The notes: a model not told the origin generated them from the sequence alone. Counted from the first letter of the stretch, positions 8,897-18,660 are shown. The stretch: 64,000 nucleotides of DNA from Massilia sp. MS-15 (GCF_020176695.1 NZ_JAIWIA010000038.1:62001-126000); one strand, 5' to 3'. Made by a program: numbers and translations.

Positions 8897-9292
8897 TCAG
8901 GCTGCTTCCTCCGCGCGGGAGGTGCCGTCCGGCGACCACCCCAGGCCTGCGCGCGGCCGGATGCGCGCGGGGCGCACCCGTGGCGGGGGCGGCGGTGGCG
9001 CGACGGGCCGGACCTGGGTCAGGGCGCCATCGAAAGGCGCGACCGTATCGTCGATTTCGCCAGTGGCGCCGGTCGCGCCGGCGAGGAACTGGCCGATCGC
9101 GATCCTCACCAGGCTGCGGTTGCTGAGTTCCGCCACCAGGCCGACCTTGCGGCTATGGTAGAGATAGGTGGAAGTCACGCCGTCCGGTCCGGTGATCTCG
9201 ACCTTCTTCGGCAGTGAAAATCCATAGCGTCCGGTGGCCCAGAGCTTCACCAGGCAGACGCTGCCGTATGGGGTATGGAAGCGAAAATTCAT
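8897..9292 (-). CDS. Hypothetical protein with proline-rich tail
   Basis: A 131-residue protein of unknown function with no signal peptide. The N-terminal 75 residues look like a compact beta-rich domain (MNFRFHTPYGSVCLVKLWAT; VEITGPDGVTSTYLYHSRK). The C-terminal third is low-complexity, with a run of six prolines followed by Arg/Pro-rich sequence. It is a single-gene unit on the minus strand. GC-rich third positions and a well-placed ATG support coding. Confidence 0.6.
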   Translation of the reverse strand: MNFRFHTPYGSVCLVKLWATGRYGFSLPKKVEITGPDGVTSTYLYHSRKVGLVAELSNRSLVRIAIGQFLAGATGATGEIDDTVAPFDGALTQVRPVAPPPPPPRVRPARIRPRAGLGWSPDGTSRAEEAA

Positions 9293-9387
9293 GACCAGAT
9301 GCTAATCCGGCCCGGCTGTAGGCACGCTAAGAAATTGTTCCAAACCGTAACGGGCGAAACACTCGTTTCCCCCAGGTACCAACCATC

Positions 9388-10089
9388 TCAGTCGCGACGG
9401 TAATAGATCCCCGTGTGGCGCACGTTCAGGCCACCGCACGCGCCATTGTCGTCGGCCACCAGTGCCTTTCCCACGCGGACCAGCCGTACTGCGCAGCCGT
9501 CTTGCGCCGCGCTCGCGCGCGTCCCTGCTGGCTCGACCCGCAGCGGGGCGCGCATGCCGCCGAAGTGGGCCCGTGGCTCGCCGTCCGGGCCAGACCCGCC
9601 ATCCCAGCGCAGGCGCGAGGCGAGGATCAGGCCCTGACCCTGGTCAGGCGTCTTGCCCGGCGCGGCAGGGGCGATGCGGATGCTTGCGCTGCCGTCCGAC
9701 CACAGGCCGGTCCAGCCGCGCAGCGGATCGACAGGCATGGCCGGTAGCAGGGACAGGCTGCGCAGCGCGATCCAGGACACGGTTTCCCGTGTGCGCCCCT
9801 GGTACCAGACACAGGCCCACCCGGCGTCGCGCTTGCCGACCAGGACCGCATCGCCCGGTACCAGGTAGGCCGGGCGGCGGCACTGCGCGCCCCCGGCCGG
9901 ACAGCCGTCGAGGTCGCTGAAGAAATGGATCTTCTCGCCTTGTTGGCCGGTGACCACGCCCTGGTCCAGCTGTTCCTGCTCGCGCGGGAACAGCCCGTTG
10001 CGGCAGAACGCGGCGTCGGCCGGGGCCGCGGCGGACGCCGCGCTTGCCATGGACAGGAAGAGCAGGAAGAAGGGAGTCCAGCGGCGCAT
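9388..10089 (-). CDS. Secreted hypothetical protein, possibly SH3-like
   Basis: A 233-residue protein with a signal peptide (MRRWTPFFLLFLSMASAASA). The mature part contains several cysteines and a segment reminiscent of bacterial SH3-like modules (VPGDAVLVGKRDAGWACVWY, then TVSWIALRSLSLLP). A second beta-rich half ends in GIYYRRD. I cannot name the family. It lies 54 nt downstream of the MAPEG gene on the same strand and may be cotranscribed with it. It is probably periplasmic. Confidence 0.65.
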   Translation of the reverse strand: MRRWTPFFLLFLSMASAASAAAPADAAFCRNGLFPREQEQLDQGVVTGQQGEKIHFFSDLDGCPAGGAQCRRPAYLVPGDAVLVGKRDAGWACVWYQGRTRETVSWIALRSLSLLPAMPVDPLRGWTGLWSDGSASIRIAPAAPGKTPDQGQGLILASRLRWDGGSGPDGEPRAHFGGMRAPLRVEPAGTRASAAQDGCAVRLVRVGKALVADDNGACGGLNVRHTGIYYRRD

Positions 10090-10143
10090 GTTTCGGCTTT
10101 CAAAAGGAAAACAGCAGCATGGTCAGACGCGCCGGCGCATGGT

Positions 10144-10539
10144 TCAGGGCGCGAGGATCGCGGCCAGCAGCATCACCAGCCCGGCCAGTGAAGTGAACCA
10201 TGCGAGGCTGCGCAGCAGCGGGACGCCGGCCGCATACAGCGGCAGGTAGGCAATGCGCGCGCCCAGGTACAGCCAGCAGCCCCACAACGTCAGCGCGCCT
10301 TCGCGGCCGGCCACGTGGGCCACCAGCACGGCCGCCGCGAACAGGGGCAGGGTCTCGAACAGGTTGGCCTGGGCCCGCTGCAGGCGCGCCGTCACCGGCC
10401 GCGGCGGCGGGGCGGCGCCATCGCGGGCCCCCATGCTGTAGGCCATGCCGGTTTCCTGGTCGCGCAGCAGGGCGGTCAGCAGGATCTGGCCCAGCGCCAG
10501 CACCAGGGTCCAGCCAAGCAGCATCAGTTCGGTCGTCAT
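10144..10539 (-). CDS. MAPEG-family membrane protein
   Basis: A 131-residue integral membrane protein with four hydrophobic helices. It shows the MAPEG signature around RLQRAQANLFETLPLFAAAV, where an N-E(T/N)LP motif follows helix 1, and ARIAYLPLYAAGVP between helices 3 and 4. Eukaryotic members are glutathione-dependent enzymes of eicosanoid metabolism; bacterial members are mostly uncharacterised. The start is supported by GGAGACC upstream of the ATG. Confidence 0.85.
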   Translation of the reverse strand: MTTELMLLGWTLVLALGQILLTALLRDQETGMAYSMGARDGAAPPPRPVTARLQRAQANLFETLPLFAAAVLVAHVAGREGALTLWGCWLYLGARIAYLPLYAAGVPLLRSLAWFTSLAGLVMLLAAILAP

Positions 10540-10641
10540 GCGGGGTCTCCATGGTCGTCGCCAGTACGGCGGCGAATTGTCAATACGCCAATCTTGTCAT
10601 CATACGTGATGAGCCTGCCTGCCGCCACACCGGCCGCCCTT

Positions 10642-11889
10642 TCAGTTCGCCCCGGGCGGGCGCCCGAGCAGGTCGGCGCGCGGATAGCCCCAGGTGGCCA
10701 GCGGCGCCGGACACGGATCGCTGGCCCTGGCCACATAGGGCAGGGTCGAGAAGTTCGGCTGCCCGGGTTGTCCGAAGCGCAGGTCGGTGGCTGCGCCGTC
10801 CAGCAGCGACGGCACGCGTGCGAAGCGCAGCCAGGCGTCGAAGTGGCAGTTACTGCGCTGCAGGTTCCGGAACGCGGCGATGCTGCGGGTTTCGGTGTAT
10901 TTCCAGGCCAGGGCCGTCGCGCGGCTGCCCGGTTCGCCGCCGAACCGCCGCGGGCAGGCCGCCACCGGCGTGACGCCCGGCGCCAGGCTGAGCACGCCAA
11001 CGCGCACCGTATAGGTGCCGGCCCGGTCCGGCCCGGGCCCAGGCCCAGTCGTGACCGTGGCGAACGACCAGCACAGCGGATTGGCCGGGAAGGACGACAA
11101 CGGCAGGTCGAGCACCCGGCTGCCCGGTGCCGTATTGTCCAGCGCGGCCCGGATCTGGGTGCGGGCGGCCTGGCCGGCCAGCGCCTGGACGCCAACGAAG
11201 CCGGCGCAGGCGAGAACGGCGGCGACCAGGCCCGCGTCTGCGCCCAGTCGGCGTCCGCAGGCGAGCACCGCCAGCGCCAGCGCCGCCAGGCCGGCCAGCG
11301 AGCCCCACTGCAGGTAGCCGAGCCAGGTGAATAGCAGCGGCATCGCGGTGAAGGCGGCCAGCCCCAGCCAGCGCAAGATGCGGCGCGACGCCAGCGGCGC
11401 CAGGGCAAAGCCGAGCGCCGTCCAGAACACCGGTTCCACGATGAAGACCAGGTCGGCATACAGCCAGCGTGAATCGACGGGATGGAACGGGTGTACGCCA
11501 TACACATTGAGGGCGTCGAAGCCCAGGTGCAGCACCATGCCCAGCAGTGCCGTGCCGACGACCGCCCGGCGCGCATGCGGGTCCGCCCGCAGCAGCCGGC
11601 GCAGGCCCGGCCACAGCAGCCAGGCCAGGCCCAGCAGCAGCGCCACCTGCGGCAGCGCATACAGCAGCGTGTGGGTATGGCCGCGGTGGTGGATCAGGTA
11701 GCCCAGCGGGGCCGGGAGCAGCGGGGTCAGTATCAGGTCCAGGTCCGGGAAATTACTGGCCAGCAGGCCGGTCAGGAGCAGGGCACGGCGCCGCGTCGAT
11801 CCCTGGACGGGATCGGCGGAAGCGGACAGGGAGCGCTCGACCAGCTCGCCCACCGCAAGGCCGACTAGGGAATGGGTAACGTTGTCCAT
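10642..11889 (-). CDS. YdjM-like membrane-bound metal-dependent hydrolase family protein
   Basis: A 415-residue polytopic protein that begins with the family hallmark MDNVTHSLVGLAVGEL and carries conserved His/Asp motifs: FPDLDLI, HHRGHTHTLLY and LHLGFDALNVYG. This matches the YdjM/DUF457 group, annotated as inner-membrane metal-dependent hydrolases but without a known substrate. The C-terminal 190 residues form a soluble, probably periplasmic domain with several cysteines. It is transcribed away from the Aer-like gene, with about 160 bp of shared upstream DNA. Confidence 0.85.
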   Translation of the reverse strand: MDNVTHSLVGLAVGELVERSLSASADPVQGSTRRRALLLTGLLASNFPDLDLILTPLLPAPLGYLIHHRGHTHTLLYALPQVALLLGLAWLLWPGLRRLLRADPHARRAVVGTALLGMVLHLGFDALNVYGVHPFHPVDSRWLYADLVFIVEPVFWTALGFALAPLASRRILRWLGLAAFTAMPLLFTWLGYLQWGSLAGLAALALAVLACGRRLGADAGLVAAVLACAGFVGVQALAGQAARTQIRAALDNTAPGSRVLDLPLSSFPANPLCWSFATVTTGPGPGPDRAGTYTVRVGVLSLAPGVTPVAACPRRFGGEPGSRATALAWKYTETRSIAAFRNLQRSNCHFDAWLRFARVPSLLDGAATDLRFGQPGQPNFSTLPYVARASDPCPAPLATWGYPRADLLGRPPGAN

Positions 11890-11964
11890 GGCGCAATCTT
11901 ACACTGAAGACAACACTATCCGCGTTTGTTGAAGTTTCTATACGGAAATATTATTGGGTTGAAT

Positions 11965-12006
11965 TTGATCTAGGTCAAGAATTTCGGCGATCGCGCTTGC
12001 TAGAAT
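11965..12006 (+). promoter_or_regulatory. FNR box and -10 element of the Aer-like gene
   Basis: TTGAT-CTAG-GTCAA at 11965-11978 matches the FNR consensus TTGAT-N4-ATCAA at nine of ten defined positions. The box centre is 11971.5, so a class II FNR promoter would start at 12013 and place its -10 at 12001-12006, where the sequence is TAGAAT. Position and sequence agree, so anaerobic activation by FNR is likely. It could also be an operator for the divergent YdjM-like gene. Confidence 0.75.
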
Positions 12007-12049
12007 GCTGCGTTGCAAAACTTGCCTTATGGCAATTAGGAGAAGTGTC

Positions 12050-13612
12050 GTGCGTGTCAACCTGCCGGTCACCGGTGTCGAATACCTGCTCGAAGAGGGC
12101 CAGTCGATCGTTTCCAAGACCGACACCAAGGGCCGTATTACCTACGTCAATCCCAGCTTCGTCGAGGTCAGCGGTTTCCGCGAGGATGAATTGCTGGGCA
12201 AGGCGCACAACATCGTGCGCCATCCCGACATGCCCGAGGAAGCCTTCGCCGACCTGTGGGCGACCCTGAAGGCGGGCGAACCCTGGACCGGCATGGTCAA
12301 GAACCGCCGCAAGAACGGCGACTTCTACTGGGTGGTGGCGAACGTGGTACCGGTCAAGGAGGCCGGTCGGGTGACCGGCTTCATGTCGGTGCGCACCGCG
12401 CCCAGCCGCGCCCAGGTGCAGCAGGCCGACGCGCTGTACCGGCGCTTGCGCAGCGGCGCCGCCCAGGGCCTGGCGCTGCGGCGCGGCGCCGTGCGGCGCC
12501 TCGGCTGGCGCAGCCGCGTCGCCGCGCTGCGCAACCTGCCGCTGGCGCGCCGGCTCGGGATCATGATGGCAGGCCAGTCGGCCCTGATGGCCGCCCTCGG
12601 CCTGGCAGCCGATGGACTGGTGTGGAAGGGGCTGGCCGGCATCGGCGTGGCAGCCACCCTGGCCGCCTGGGCCGAACTGCACCGCAGCATCGCCCGGCCG
12701 CTGGCCGAGGCCACCGCCGCCGTGCATGCGCTCGCTGGTGGCGACCTGTCCCATCCGCTCACCGTGCGCGCCGGCGGCCAGGACGAGATCGGCCGCCTGC
12801 AACTGGCCCTGCGCCAGCTGAACGTCAACCTGCAGGCGATCGTTGGCGACGTGCGCCGCAACGTGGCCTCGATCGAGCACGCGACGCGCGAGATCGCGTC
12901 CGGCAACGGCGACCTGGCCAGCCGCACCGAAGACCAGGCCGCCAGCCTGGCGCAGACCGCGAGCAGCATGGCCCAGGTGGCGGCCGCGGCCGGGCAGAAC
13001 GCCGACAGCGCATTGCGCGCCGACCGGCTGGTGGTGGCCGCTTCAAGCGTCGCCGGGCGCGGCGGCGAAGCGGTGGGCCGGGTGGGAGAAACCATGGAGC
13101 GCATCAGCGCCTCGGCCAACCGGATCGTCGACATCATCGGCCTGATCGACGGCATCGCCTTCCAGACCAACCTGCTGGCGCTGAACGCGGCGGTGGAAGC
13201 GGCGCGCGCCGGCGAACAGGGACGCGGCTTTGCCGTGGTGGCGGGCGAGGTACGCAGCCTGGCGCAGCGCTCGGCCGCCGCCGCCCGCGAGATCAAGGCC
13301 CTGATCGAGGCCTCGGTGGCGCACGTCGGCACCGGCAGCGAACTGGTGGGCGACGCGGGACGCACGATGCGCGAGGTGGTCGATTCCGTGCGCGAAGCCG
13401 CCACCATCATGGACGACATCACCGGCGCCAGCCGCGAGCAGGACGCCGGCATCGCCGAGGTCAACCTGGCCATGACCCGGCTCGACCGGATCACGCGCGA
13501 GAACGCGGCCCTGGTCGAGGAATCGGCCGCGGCCTCGGCCAGCGTGGCCGACGAGGCGGCCCGGCTGGTACAGGCGCTGTCGGTTTTCAAGTTCAGCGCG
13601 TCCGCTAGGTAA
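12050..13612 (+). CDS. aer: Aer-like PAS chemoreceptor (energy/aerotaxis transducer)
   Basis: A 520-residue transducer. The N-terminal PAS domain (residues about 1-120) starts [19 protein letters not shown] and includes [18 protein letters not shown] and [16 protein letters not shown], as in Aer, which senses redox state through FAD. A cytoplasm-anchoring hydrophobic segment follows ([15 protein letters not shown]), then HAMP (about 210-260) and a methyl-accepting signalling domain with the tip [20 protein letters not shown]. There is no large periplasmic domain. Start: GTG with AGGAG at 12038-12042; the in-frame ATG at 12005 would lie inside the promoter. The FNR box upstream suggests it is induced when oxygen falls. 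Confidence 0.92.
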   Translation: MRVNLPVTGVEYLLEEGQSIVSKTDTKGRITYVNPSFVEVSGFREDELLGKAHNIVRHPDMPEEAFADLWATLKAGEPWTGMVKNRRKNGDFYWVVANVVPVKEAGRVTGFMSVRTAPSRAQVQQADALYRRLRSGAAQGLALRRGAVRRLGWRSRVAALRNLPLARRLGIMMAGQSALMAALGLAADGLVWKGLAGIGVAATLAAWAELHRSIARPLAEATAAVHALAGGDLSHPLTVRAGGQDEIGRLQLALRQLNVNLQAIVGDVRRNVASIEHATREIASGNGDLASRTEDQAASLAQTASSMAQVAAAAGQNADSALRADRLVVAASSVAGRGGEAVGRVGETMERISASANRIVDIIGLIDGIAFQTNLLALNAAVEAARAGEQGRGFAVVAGEVRSLAQRSAAAAREIKALIEASVAHVGTGSELVGDAGRTMREVVDSVREAATIMDDITGASREQDAGIAEVNLAMTRLDRITRENAALVEESAAASASVADEAARLVQALSVFKFSASAR

Positions 13613-13638
13613 CGCGTGCCGAGAAGTGTGGTCAGTAT

Positions 13639-13680
13639 TTGATGCAGGTCAAGGATTCAGATGACGTCGGTCAATAAACT
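13639..13680 (+). promoter_or_regulatory. FNR box and -10 element of hemN
   Basis: TTGAT-GCAG-GTCAA at 13639-13652 is a near-consensus FNR site. Its centre (13645.5) predicts a class II start at 13687 with the -10 at 13675-13680, which reads TAAACT. The predicted transcript has a leader of about 53 nt before the hemN ATG. FNR-family activation of hemN is well established in other proteobacteria. Confidence 0.78.
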
Positions 13681-13739
13681 GCCTGCTATTCGAGCCGATA
13701 TGCACTTCCGCACACCGGCGGCAGCAGGAGTAGATTGAC

Positions 13740-15212
13740 ATGCAAGCAGCAGCTTTCCCGGCCGTGGCCAGGCCCATTATCCCGATCCAGCCGGCCCCGG
13801 CCACCCACACGGCCCAGGCCGCTGCCGGCGCCGAGTTCGACGCAGAACTGCTGCGGCGGCTCGGCAAGTCGGGCCCGCGCTACACGTCCTACCCCACGGC
13901 CGACCGCTTCGGTGCCGACTTCGGCTACCGCGACTACCTGCACGCGGTGGCCGGCCTGCGCACCCGCGGCGGCGCGCGCCCGTTGTCGCTCTACCTGCAC
14001 ATTCCTTTCTGCGACACGGTCTGCTACTACTGCGCCTGCAACAAGATCGTCACGAAGAAGCGCGACAAGGCCGTCACCTACCTGGCCTACCTGAAACGCG
14101 AGATCGCGATGCAGGCGGCCCTGTTCGCCGGGATGAACGAGGTCGAGCAGCTGCACTTCGGCGGCGGCACCCCGACCTACCTGTCGGACGCGCAGATGGA
14201 CGACCTGATGGCGCACCTGCGCCGCAGTTTCCGCTTCGCTCCGGATGAAGCGGGCGAATATTCGATCGAGGTCGACCCGCGCACGGTATCCGCCGAACGC
14301 GTGCATACCCTGCGGCGCCAGGGCTTCAACCGCATCAGCCTGGGCGTGCAGGACTTCGACCCCGAGGTGCAGCGCGCTGTCAACCGGATCCAGCCCGAGC
14401 ACGAGACGCTGGCCGTGATCGAGGCCGCGCGCGCCGCCGGCTTCCGTTCGGTGAGCATCGACCTGATCTATGGCCTGCCGAAGCAGACCCTGGACAGCAT
14501 GCGCCAGACCCTGGACAAGGTGGTCGCGGCCAATCCCGACCGCATCGCGGTGTACCACTACGCCCACATGCCGCACCTGTTCAAGCCGCAGCGCCGCATC
14601 CAGGAGGCCGATATGCCTTCCAGCGACACCAAGCTGCGCATGCTCCAGCTGTGCATCGAGCGCCTGGGCGCGGCCGGCTACGTCTACATCGGCATGGACC
14701 ACTTCGCCAAACCGGACGACGACCTTGCCGTGGCGCAGCGCCAGGGCCGCCTGCACCGCAATTTCCAGGGTTACTCGACCCATGCCGACACCGACCTGGT
14801 GGCCTGCGGCGTGTCGGCGATCGGCGCCGTGGGCGCGACCTACAGCCAGAACGTCAAGACGCTCGAGGAGTACTACGAGCTGCTGGACCAGAACGAGCTG
14901 CCGGTGGCGCGCGGCTTCCGGCTCGGCATGGACGACCTGCTGCGCCGCAGCCTGATCCAGAAGCTGATGTGCCAGTTCGAAGTCTCGATCCCCGCGCTGG
15001 AGCAGGCCTTCCCGATCGTGTTCGCCGACTACTTCGCGCCCGAACTGGCGCGCCTGCGCCAGATGCAGGACGATGGCCTGGTGACGATCGGTCCCGACTG
15101 GCTGAGCGTCACCATGAAAGGGCGCCTCCTGATCCGTAACGTGTGCATGGTGTTCGACCGCTACCTCGCCATGGCGCGCGCGGAGGGCCCGCGCCATTCG
15201 CAAACCGTGTGA
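13740..15212 (+). CDS. hemN: Oxygen-independent coproporphyrinogen III oxidase
   Basis: A 490-residue radical-SAM enzyme that decarboxylates coproporphyrinogen III to protoporphyrinogen IX without oxygen, in haem synthesis. The radical-SAM cluster motif is in YLHIPFCDTVCYYCACNK (CxxxCxxC, followed by the extra Cys typical of HemN). RYTSYPTADRF near the N-terminus is the family's substrate-binding segment, and FGGGTPTYL and ISLGVQDFDPEVQRAVNR follow. The first 35 residues are a variable Ala/Pro-rich extension. The start is ATG with AGGAG nine bases upstream. It is followed after 7 bp by the TauE/SafE gene, then ccoI and ccoS, so haem supply and cbb3 assembly are cotranscribed from the FNR promoter. 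Confidence 0.96.
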   Translation: MQAAAFPAVARPIIPIQPAPATHTAQAAAGAEFDAELLRRLGKSGPRYTSYPTADRFGADFGYRDYLHAVAGLRTRGGARPLSLYLHIPFCDTVCYYCACNKIVTKKRDKAVTYLAYLKREIAMQAALFAGMNEVEQLHFGGGTPTYLSDAQMDDLMAHLRRSFRFAPDEAGEYSIEVDPRTVSAERVHTLRRQGFNRISLGVQDFDPEVQRAVNRIQPEHETLAVIEAARAAGFRSVSIDLIYGLPKQTLDSMRQTLDKVVAANPDRIAVYHYAHMPHLFKPQRRIQEADMPSSDTKLRMLQLCIERLGAAGYVYIGMDHFAKPDDDLAVAQRQGRLHRNFQGYSTHADTDLVACGVSAIGAVGATYSQNVKTLEEYYELLDQNELPVARGFRLGMDDLLRRSLIQKLMCQFEVSIPALEQAFPIVFADYFAPELARLRQMQDDGLVTIGPDWLSVTMKGRLLIRNVCMVFDRYLAMARAEGPRHSQTV

Positions 15213-15219
15213 GCGGTCG

Positions 15220-15984
15220 ATGAGCGATATCCACCCGCTGCCGGCCTTCCTGGCCGGCCTGTTCGGCAGCATCCATTGCGCCGGCATGTGTGGCGGCATC
15301 GTCGGCGCGCTGTCGGTGGCGCGCGGCGCCGGCGGGGCGCGCGCCTTCCCGGTGCCGGTACGCACCGTCACCACGGTGGCGCCCGCGGTGGCCCACGTGC
15401 TGGCCTACAACGCGGGCCGTATCGCCAGCTATGCCACGGCCGGCGCCCTGGCCGGCGCCGCGGCGGGCAGCGCCGGCCGGCTCGCCGGACTACCGGCACT
15501 GCAGCTCGGCGCCTACGTGGCGGCCAACCTGATGCTGGTCGCGCTTGGCATGTACCTGATGAATGCCTGGCGCGGCCTGGCCCTGCTGGAGCAGGGTGGG
15601 CAGCTGCTGTGGCGCCGGATCGCGCCGCAGCTGGCCCGCCTTGGCCAGCCCGATACGCCGGGGCGCATGTTCGTGGCCGGCGCACTGTGGGGCTGGCTGC
15701 CCTGCGGCATGGTGTACAGCATGCTGGCGCTGGCCATGCTGAGTGGCTCCGCGGCGGGCGGCGCCGCCGTGATGCTGGCCTTTGGCCTGGGCACGCTGCC
15801 GATGCTGGCGGCGATCGGCATGGCCGGCCTGCGTGTGCGCGCGCTGCTGGGCCTGCGCCAGGTGCGCCTGGCCAGTGGCCTGCTGATCCTGGGCTTCGGC
15901 CTGCTCGGTCTGTGGCGCGCCGCCGGCGGGCTGCCGCCGGGCTGGCTCGACGTCTTGTGCGTGGCGCCCGGGAGCGCGGCATGA
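15220..15984 (+). CDS. TauE/SafE-family membrane protein of the cbb3 assembly cluster
   Basis: A 254-residue integral membrane protein with six or seven helices. It starts with the motif FLAGLFGSIHCAGMCGGIVG, the Cys/His-containing signature of the SafE-like branch found beside ccoI in many proteobacteria. A second half-repeat has GALWGWLPCGMVYSML. The paired Cys residues in membrane helices fit metal (copper) or small-anion transport, but the substrate is not established. The 3' end overlaps the ccoI start by 4 nt (ATGA), which implies translational coupling. Confidence 0.88.
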   Translation: MSDIHPLPAFLAGLFGSIHCAGMCGGIVGALSVARGAGGARAFPVPVRTVTTVAPAVAHVLAYNAGRIASYATAGALAGAAAGSAGRLAGLPALQLGAYVAANLMLVALGMYLMNAWRGLALLEQGGQLLWRRIAPQLARLGQPDTPGRMFVAGALWGWLPCGMVYSMLALAMLSGSAAGGAAVMLAFGLGTLPMLAAIGMAGLRVRALLGLRQVRLASGLLILGFGLLGLWRAAGGLPPGWLDVLCVAPGSAA

Positions 15985-18422
15985 GCGCCGTGCTTGCGGA
16001 CTTCGCCGCGGCCGGCACCGGCGCCGCCACGGGCACGGCCGCCGCCGCCGCCGGCTGCTTCCATTGCGGTTCACCGGTGCCGGCCGGCAGCCGCTGGCAG
16101 GCCGATATCGATGGCGCCGCGCGCAGCATGTGCTGCCCCGGCTGCGCCGCCGCGGCCGAGGCGATCGTGCTGGGCGGCTTCGGTGGCTACTACCGCGCGC
16201 GCACCGAATACGCCGCACCGGCGGCTGACGGCGCCGACGACCCCGAGCTGGTCCTGATCGACCAGCAGGGACTGAACGGCGAAGCCAGCTTTTCGATCGA
16301 GGGGGTACGCTGCGGCGCCTGCGTGTGGCTGGTCGAGCGCCGCCTGGGCGCGCTGCCCGGCGTGAGCGAGGTCGCGCTGAACGTCGCCACCGGACGCGTG
16401 TTCGTGCGCTGGGACCCGGCCCTGTGCCGGCCGAGCGACATCGTGCGCGCGCTGCGCGCGATCGGCTATGCGGCCGCGCCCTACGACGCGCAGCGCCATG
16501 CCGCGCGTCTCGAGCAGGAGCGCCGTACCCTGTTCCGCCAGCTGTTCGTGGCCGGCCTGGCCATGATGCAGGTGATGATGTATGCGGTGCCGGTCTACCT
16601 GGCCGACGACGGTACCATGGACGCCGCGATGGCGGCCCTGATGGGCTGGGCCTCGTTCGCCCTGACCCTGCCGGCCGTGGCCTATTCGGCGCTGCCGTTC
16701 TTCCGCGGCGCGTGGCGCGACCTGAAGCGCGGGGTGCCGGGCATGGACGTGCCGGTGGCGCTGGGCATCGCGGCCGCTTTCGCCGGCAGCTGCGCCGCCC
16801 TGGTCTCGGGCAAGGGCGACGTGTACTTCGATTCGATCACGATGTTCGTGTTCCTGCTGCTGGGCAGCCGCTATCTGGAACTGGGCGCGCGCCGCCGCGC
16901 CACCCAGGCGCTCGAGGCCCTGCGCGGCGGCGCGCCGGCATCGGCGCTGCGCCTGCGCGGCGACCCGGCCCGGCGCGACACCGAACTGGTGCCGGCCGCC
17001 GCGCTGGCCGCGGGCGACCTGGTGCTGGTACCGCCGGGACGGGCGGTGCCGGCCGACGGCACCATCGTCGAAGGCTGCACCGACCTCGATTTCTCGCTGC
17101 TCACCGGCGAAAGCCTGCCACGCCGCATGGGCCCGGGCGCGCTGCTGCCGGGTGGCGCCGTCAATGGCGGCCAGGCGATCGTGCTGCGGGTGGTCGCCGC
17201 CGCGCGCGACAGCACCCTGGCGATGCTGGTGCGCCTGGTCGAACGCGCCGGCCAGGGCAAGCCGGCGATCTCGCTGTGGGCCGACCGCGCCGCGGCCTGG
17301 TTCGTGGCCGGCCTGCTGCTGCTGACGGTGCTGGTCTATCTGCTGTGGAACGTGTTCGATCCGGCCCGCGCCTGGCCCGCGGCGATCGCGGTGCTGGTGG
17401 TGTCCTGCCCGTGCGCGCTGTCGCTGGCCACGCCGACCGCGCTGGCCGCCGCCACCGACCGCCTGCTGCGCCGCGGGGTGCTGGCGATCGCGCCGCACAC
17501 GCTGGAAACCTTCGAGCGCGCCACCCATGTGGTGTTCGACAAGACCGGCACCCTGACCCTGGGCCGTCCGGTGCTGCGCCAGGTACTGCCGATCGGACCG
17601 CTCGACAGCGACATGTGCCTGCGCATCGGCGCCGCGATGCAGGCCGAGAACGTGCATCCGATCGGCCTGGCGATCCGGGCCGCCATGCCGGCCCATGGCC
17701 TGCTGGCACGCGAGCTGCGCTCCACCTTCGGCCGCGGTTTCGAAGGCCGCATCGACGGCGTGCTGTACCGCATCGGCACCGCCGACTTCGTGCAGGAACT
17801 GGCGGGCGGCATGGCGCGCGCGGCGGCGCCGAGCGGCACCAGCACCGCCTGGCTGGGCTGCGAAGGCCAGTGGCTGGCGCGCTTTGACCTGTCCGACGCC
17901 GTGCGCGAGGAGGCGCCTGAAGTGGTGCGGCGCTTCCAGGAAGCGGGCAAGACCGTGATCCTGCTCAGCGGCGATGGCCAGGAGGCGAGTGCCGCGGTGG
18001 CGCGCGAGCTCGGCATCGACAGCGCCTTCGGCGCCTGCCTGCCGGACGAGAAGCTGGCCTTCGTGCGCGCGCTGCAGGAGCAGGGGGCGGTGGTGGCGAT
18101 GGTGGGCGACGGCAGCAATGACGCCGCTGTGCTGCGCGGTGCCGACGTGTCGTTCGCGATGGGTTGCGGGGCCGAGCTGGCGCAGGTGCATGCCGACGGC
18201 GTGCTGCTGGGCGAAAGCCTGCTGCCGCTGGCGGAGGCTGCCGAGACCGCACACCGCACGCTGTCCGTGATCCGCCAGAACCTGCTCTGGGCCTCGCTCT
18301 ACAATCTCGCCGCGATCCCGGCGGCTGCCACCGGCCTGCTCAACCCCTGGCTGGCGGGGATCGGCATGGCGGGCAGTTCGGCCCTGGTGGTGCTCAATGC
18401 CTTGCGGCTGCGGAGGGGCTGA
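15981..18422 (+). CDS. ccoI: Copper-exporting P1B-type ATPase for cbb3 oxidase assembly
   Basis: An 813-residue P-type ATPase of the CcoI/FixI type, which moves Cu(I) across the inner membrane for insertion into the CuB site of CcoN. An N-terminal Cys-rich segment (CFHCGSPV; CCPGCAAAAEAI) precedes a heavy-metal domain with GVRCGACVWLVE. The core has the TGES loop (LLTGESLPRR), the membrane metal motif CPCALSLATP, the phosphorylation site DKTGTLTLG, and the hinge VGDGSNDAAVL. The start codon overlaps the upstream stop, so translation is probably coupled. It is followed immediately by ccoS, as in other cco gene sets. Confidence 0.96.
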   Translation: MSAVLADFAAAGTGAATGTAAAAAGCFHCGSPVPAGSRWQADIDGAARSMCCPGCAAAAEAIVLGGFGGYYRARTEYAAPAADGADDPELVLIDQQGLNGEASFSIEGVRCGACVWLVERRLGALPGVSEVALNVATGRVFVRWDPALCRPSDIVRALRAIGYAAAPYDAQRHAARLEQERRTLFRQLFVAGLAMMQVMMYAVPVYLADDGTMDAAMAALMGWASFALTLPAVAYSALPFFRGAWRDLKRGVPGMDVPVALGIAAAFAGSCAALVSGKGDVYFDSITMFVFLLLGSRYLELGARRRATQALEALRGGAPASALRLRGDPARRDTELVPAAALAAGDLVLVPPGRAVPADGTIVEGCTDLDFSLLTGESLPRRMGPGALLPGGAVNGGQAIVLRVVAAARDSTLAMLVRLVERAGQGKPAISLWADRAAAWFVAGLLLLTVLVYLLWNVFDPARAWPAAIAVLVVSCPCALSLATPTALAAATDRLLRRGVLAIAPHTLETFERATHVVFDKTGTLTLGRPVLRQVLPIGPLDSDMCLRIGAAMQAENVHPIGLAIRAAMPAHGLLARELRSTFGRGFEGRIDGVLYRIGTADFVQELAGGMARAAAPSGTSTAWLGCEGQWLARFDLSDAVREEAPEVVRRFQEAGKTVILLSGDGQEASAAVARELGIDSAFGACLPDEKLAFVRALQEQGAVVAMVGDGSNDAAVLRGADVSFAMGCGAELAQVHADGVLLGESLLPLAEAAETAHRTLSVIRQNLLWASLYNLAAIPAAATGLLNPWLAGIGMAGSSALVVLNALRLRRG

Positions 18423-18424
18423 GG

Positions 18425-18634
18425 ATGGAAGCCTTGTATCTTCTGGTTCCGCTCAGCGTGATGCTGGTCGCGCTGGCGGTCTGGATTTTCTTCGGCGCGG
18501 CCGAGAGCGGGCAGTTCGACGACCTGGAAGGGCCGGGGATGCGGATCCTGGTCGATGACGACCGCGGCGACGCGCTGGGCGCGTCGGCCCAGGGGCGCGC
18601 TGGACGCGTGGGCGGCAGCGAGAACGCGGGCTGA
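18425..18634 (+). CDS. ccoS: cbb3 oxidase maturation protein CcoS
   Basis: A 69-residue single-span protein with the CcoS pattern: an N-terminal helix (MEALYLLVPLSVMLVALAVW) followed by the hallmark FFGAAESGQFDDLEGPGMRIL. The acidic tail is short and not conserved. CcoS is required for cofactor insertion into the cbb3 oxidase. The gene starts 2 nt after the ccoI stop and ends the hemN-SafE-ccoI-ccoS unit. Confidence 0.95.
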   Translation: MEALYLLVPLSVMLVALAVWIFFGAAESGQFDDLEGPGMRILVDDDRGDALGASAQGRAGRVGGSENAG

Positions 18635-18644
18635 ACTTACGCCG

Positions 18645-18660
18645 GGGCGGGCAGCCGCCC
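18645..18660. terminator. Possible bidirectional hairpin between convergent ccoS and DksA-like genes
   Basis: GGGCGG (18645-18650) and CCGCCC (18655-18660) with a GCAG loop form a 6-bp GC stem in the 25-bp gap between two convergent genes. No T-run follows on either side, so any termination would be weak or factor-assisted. Confidence 0.35.
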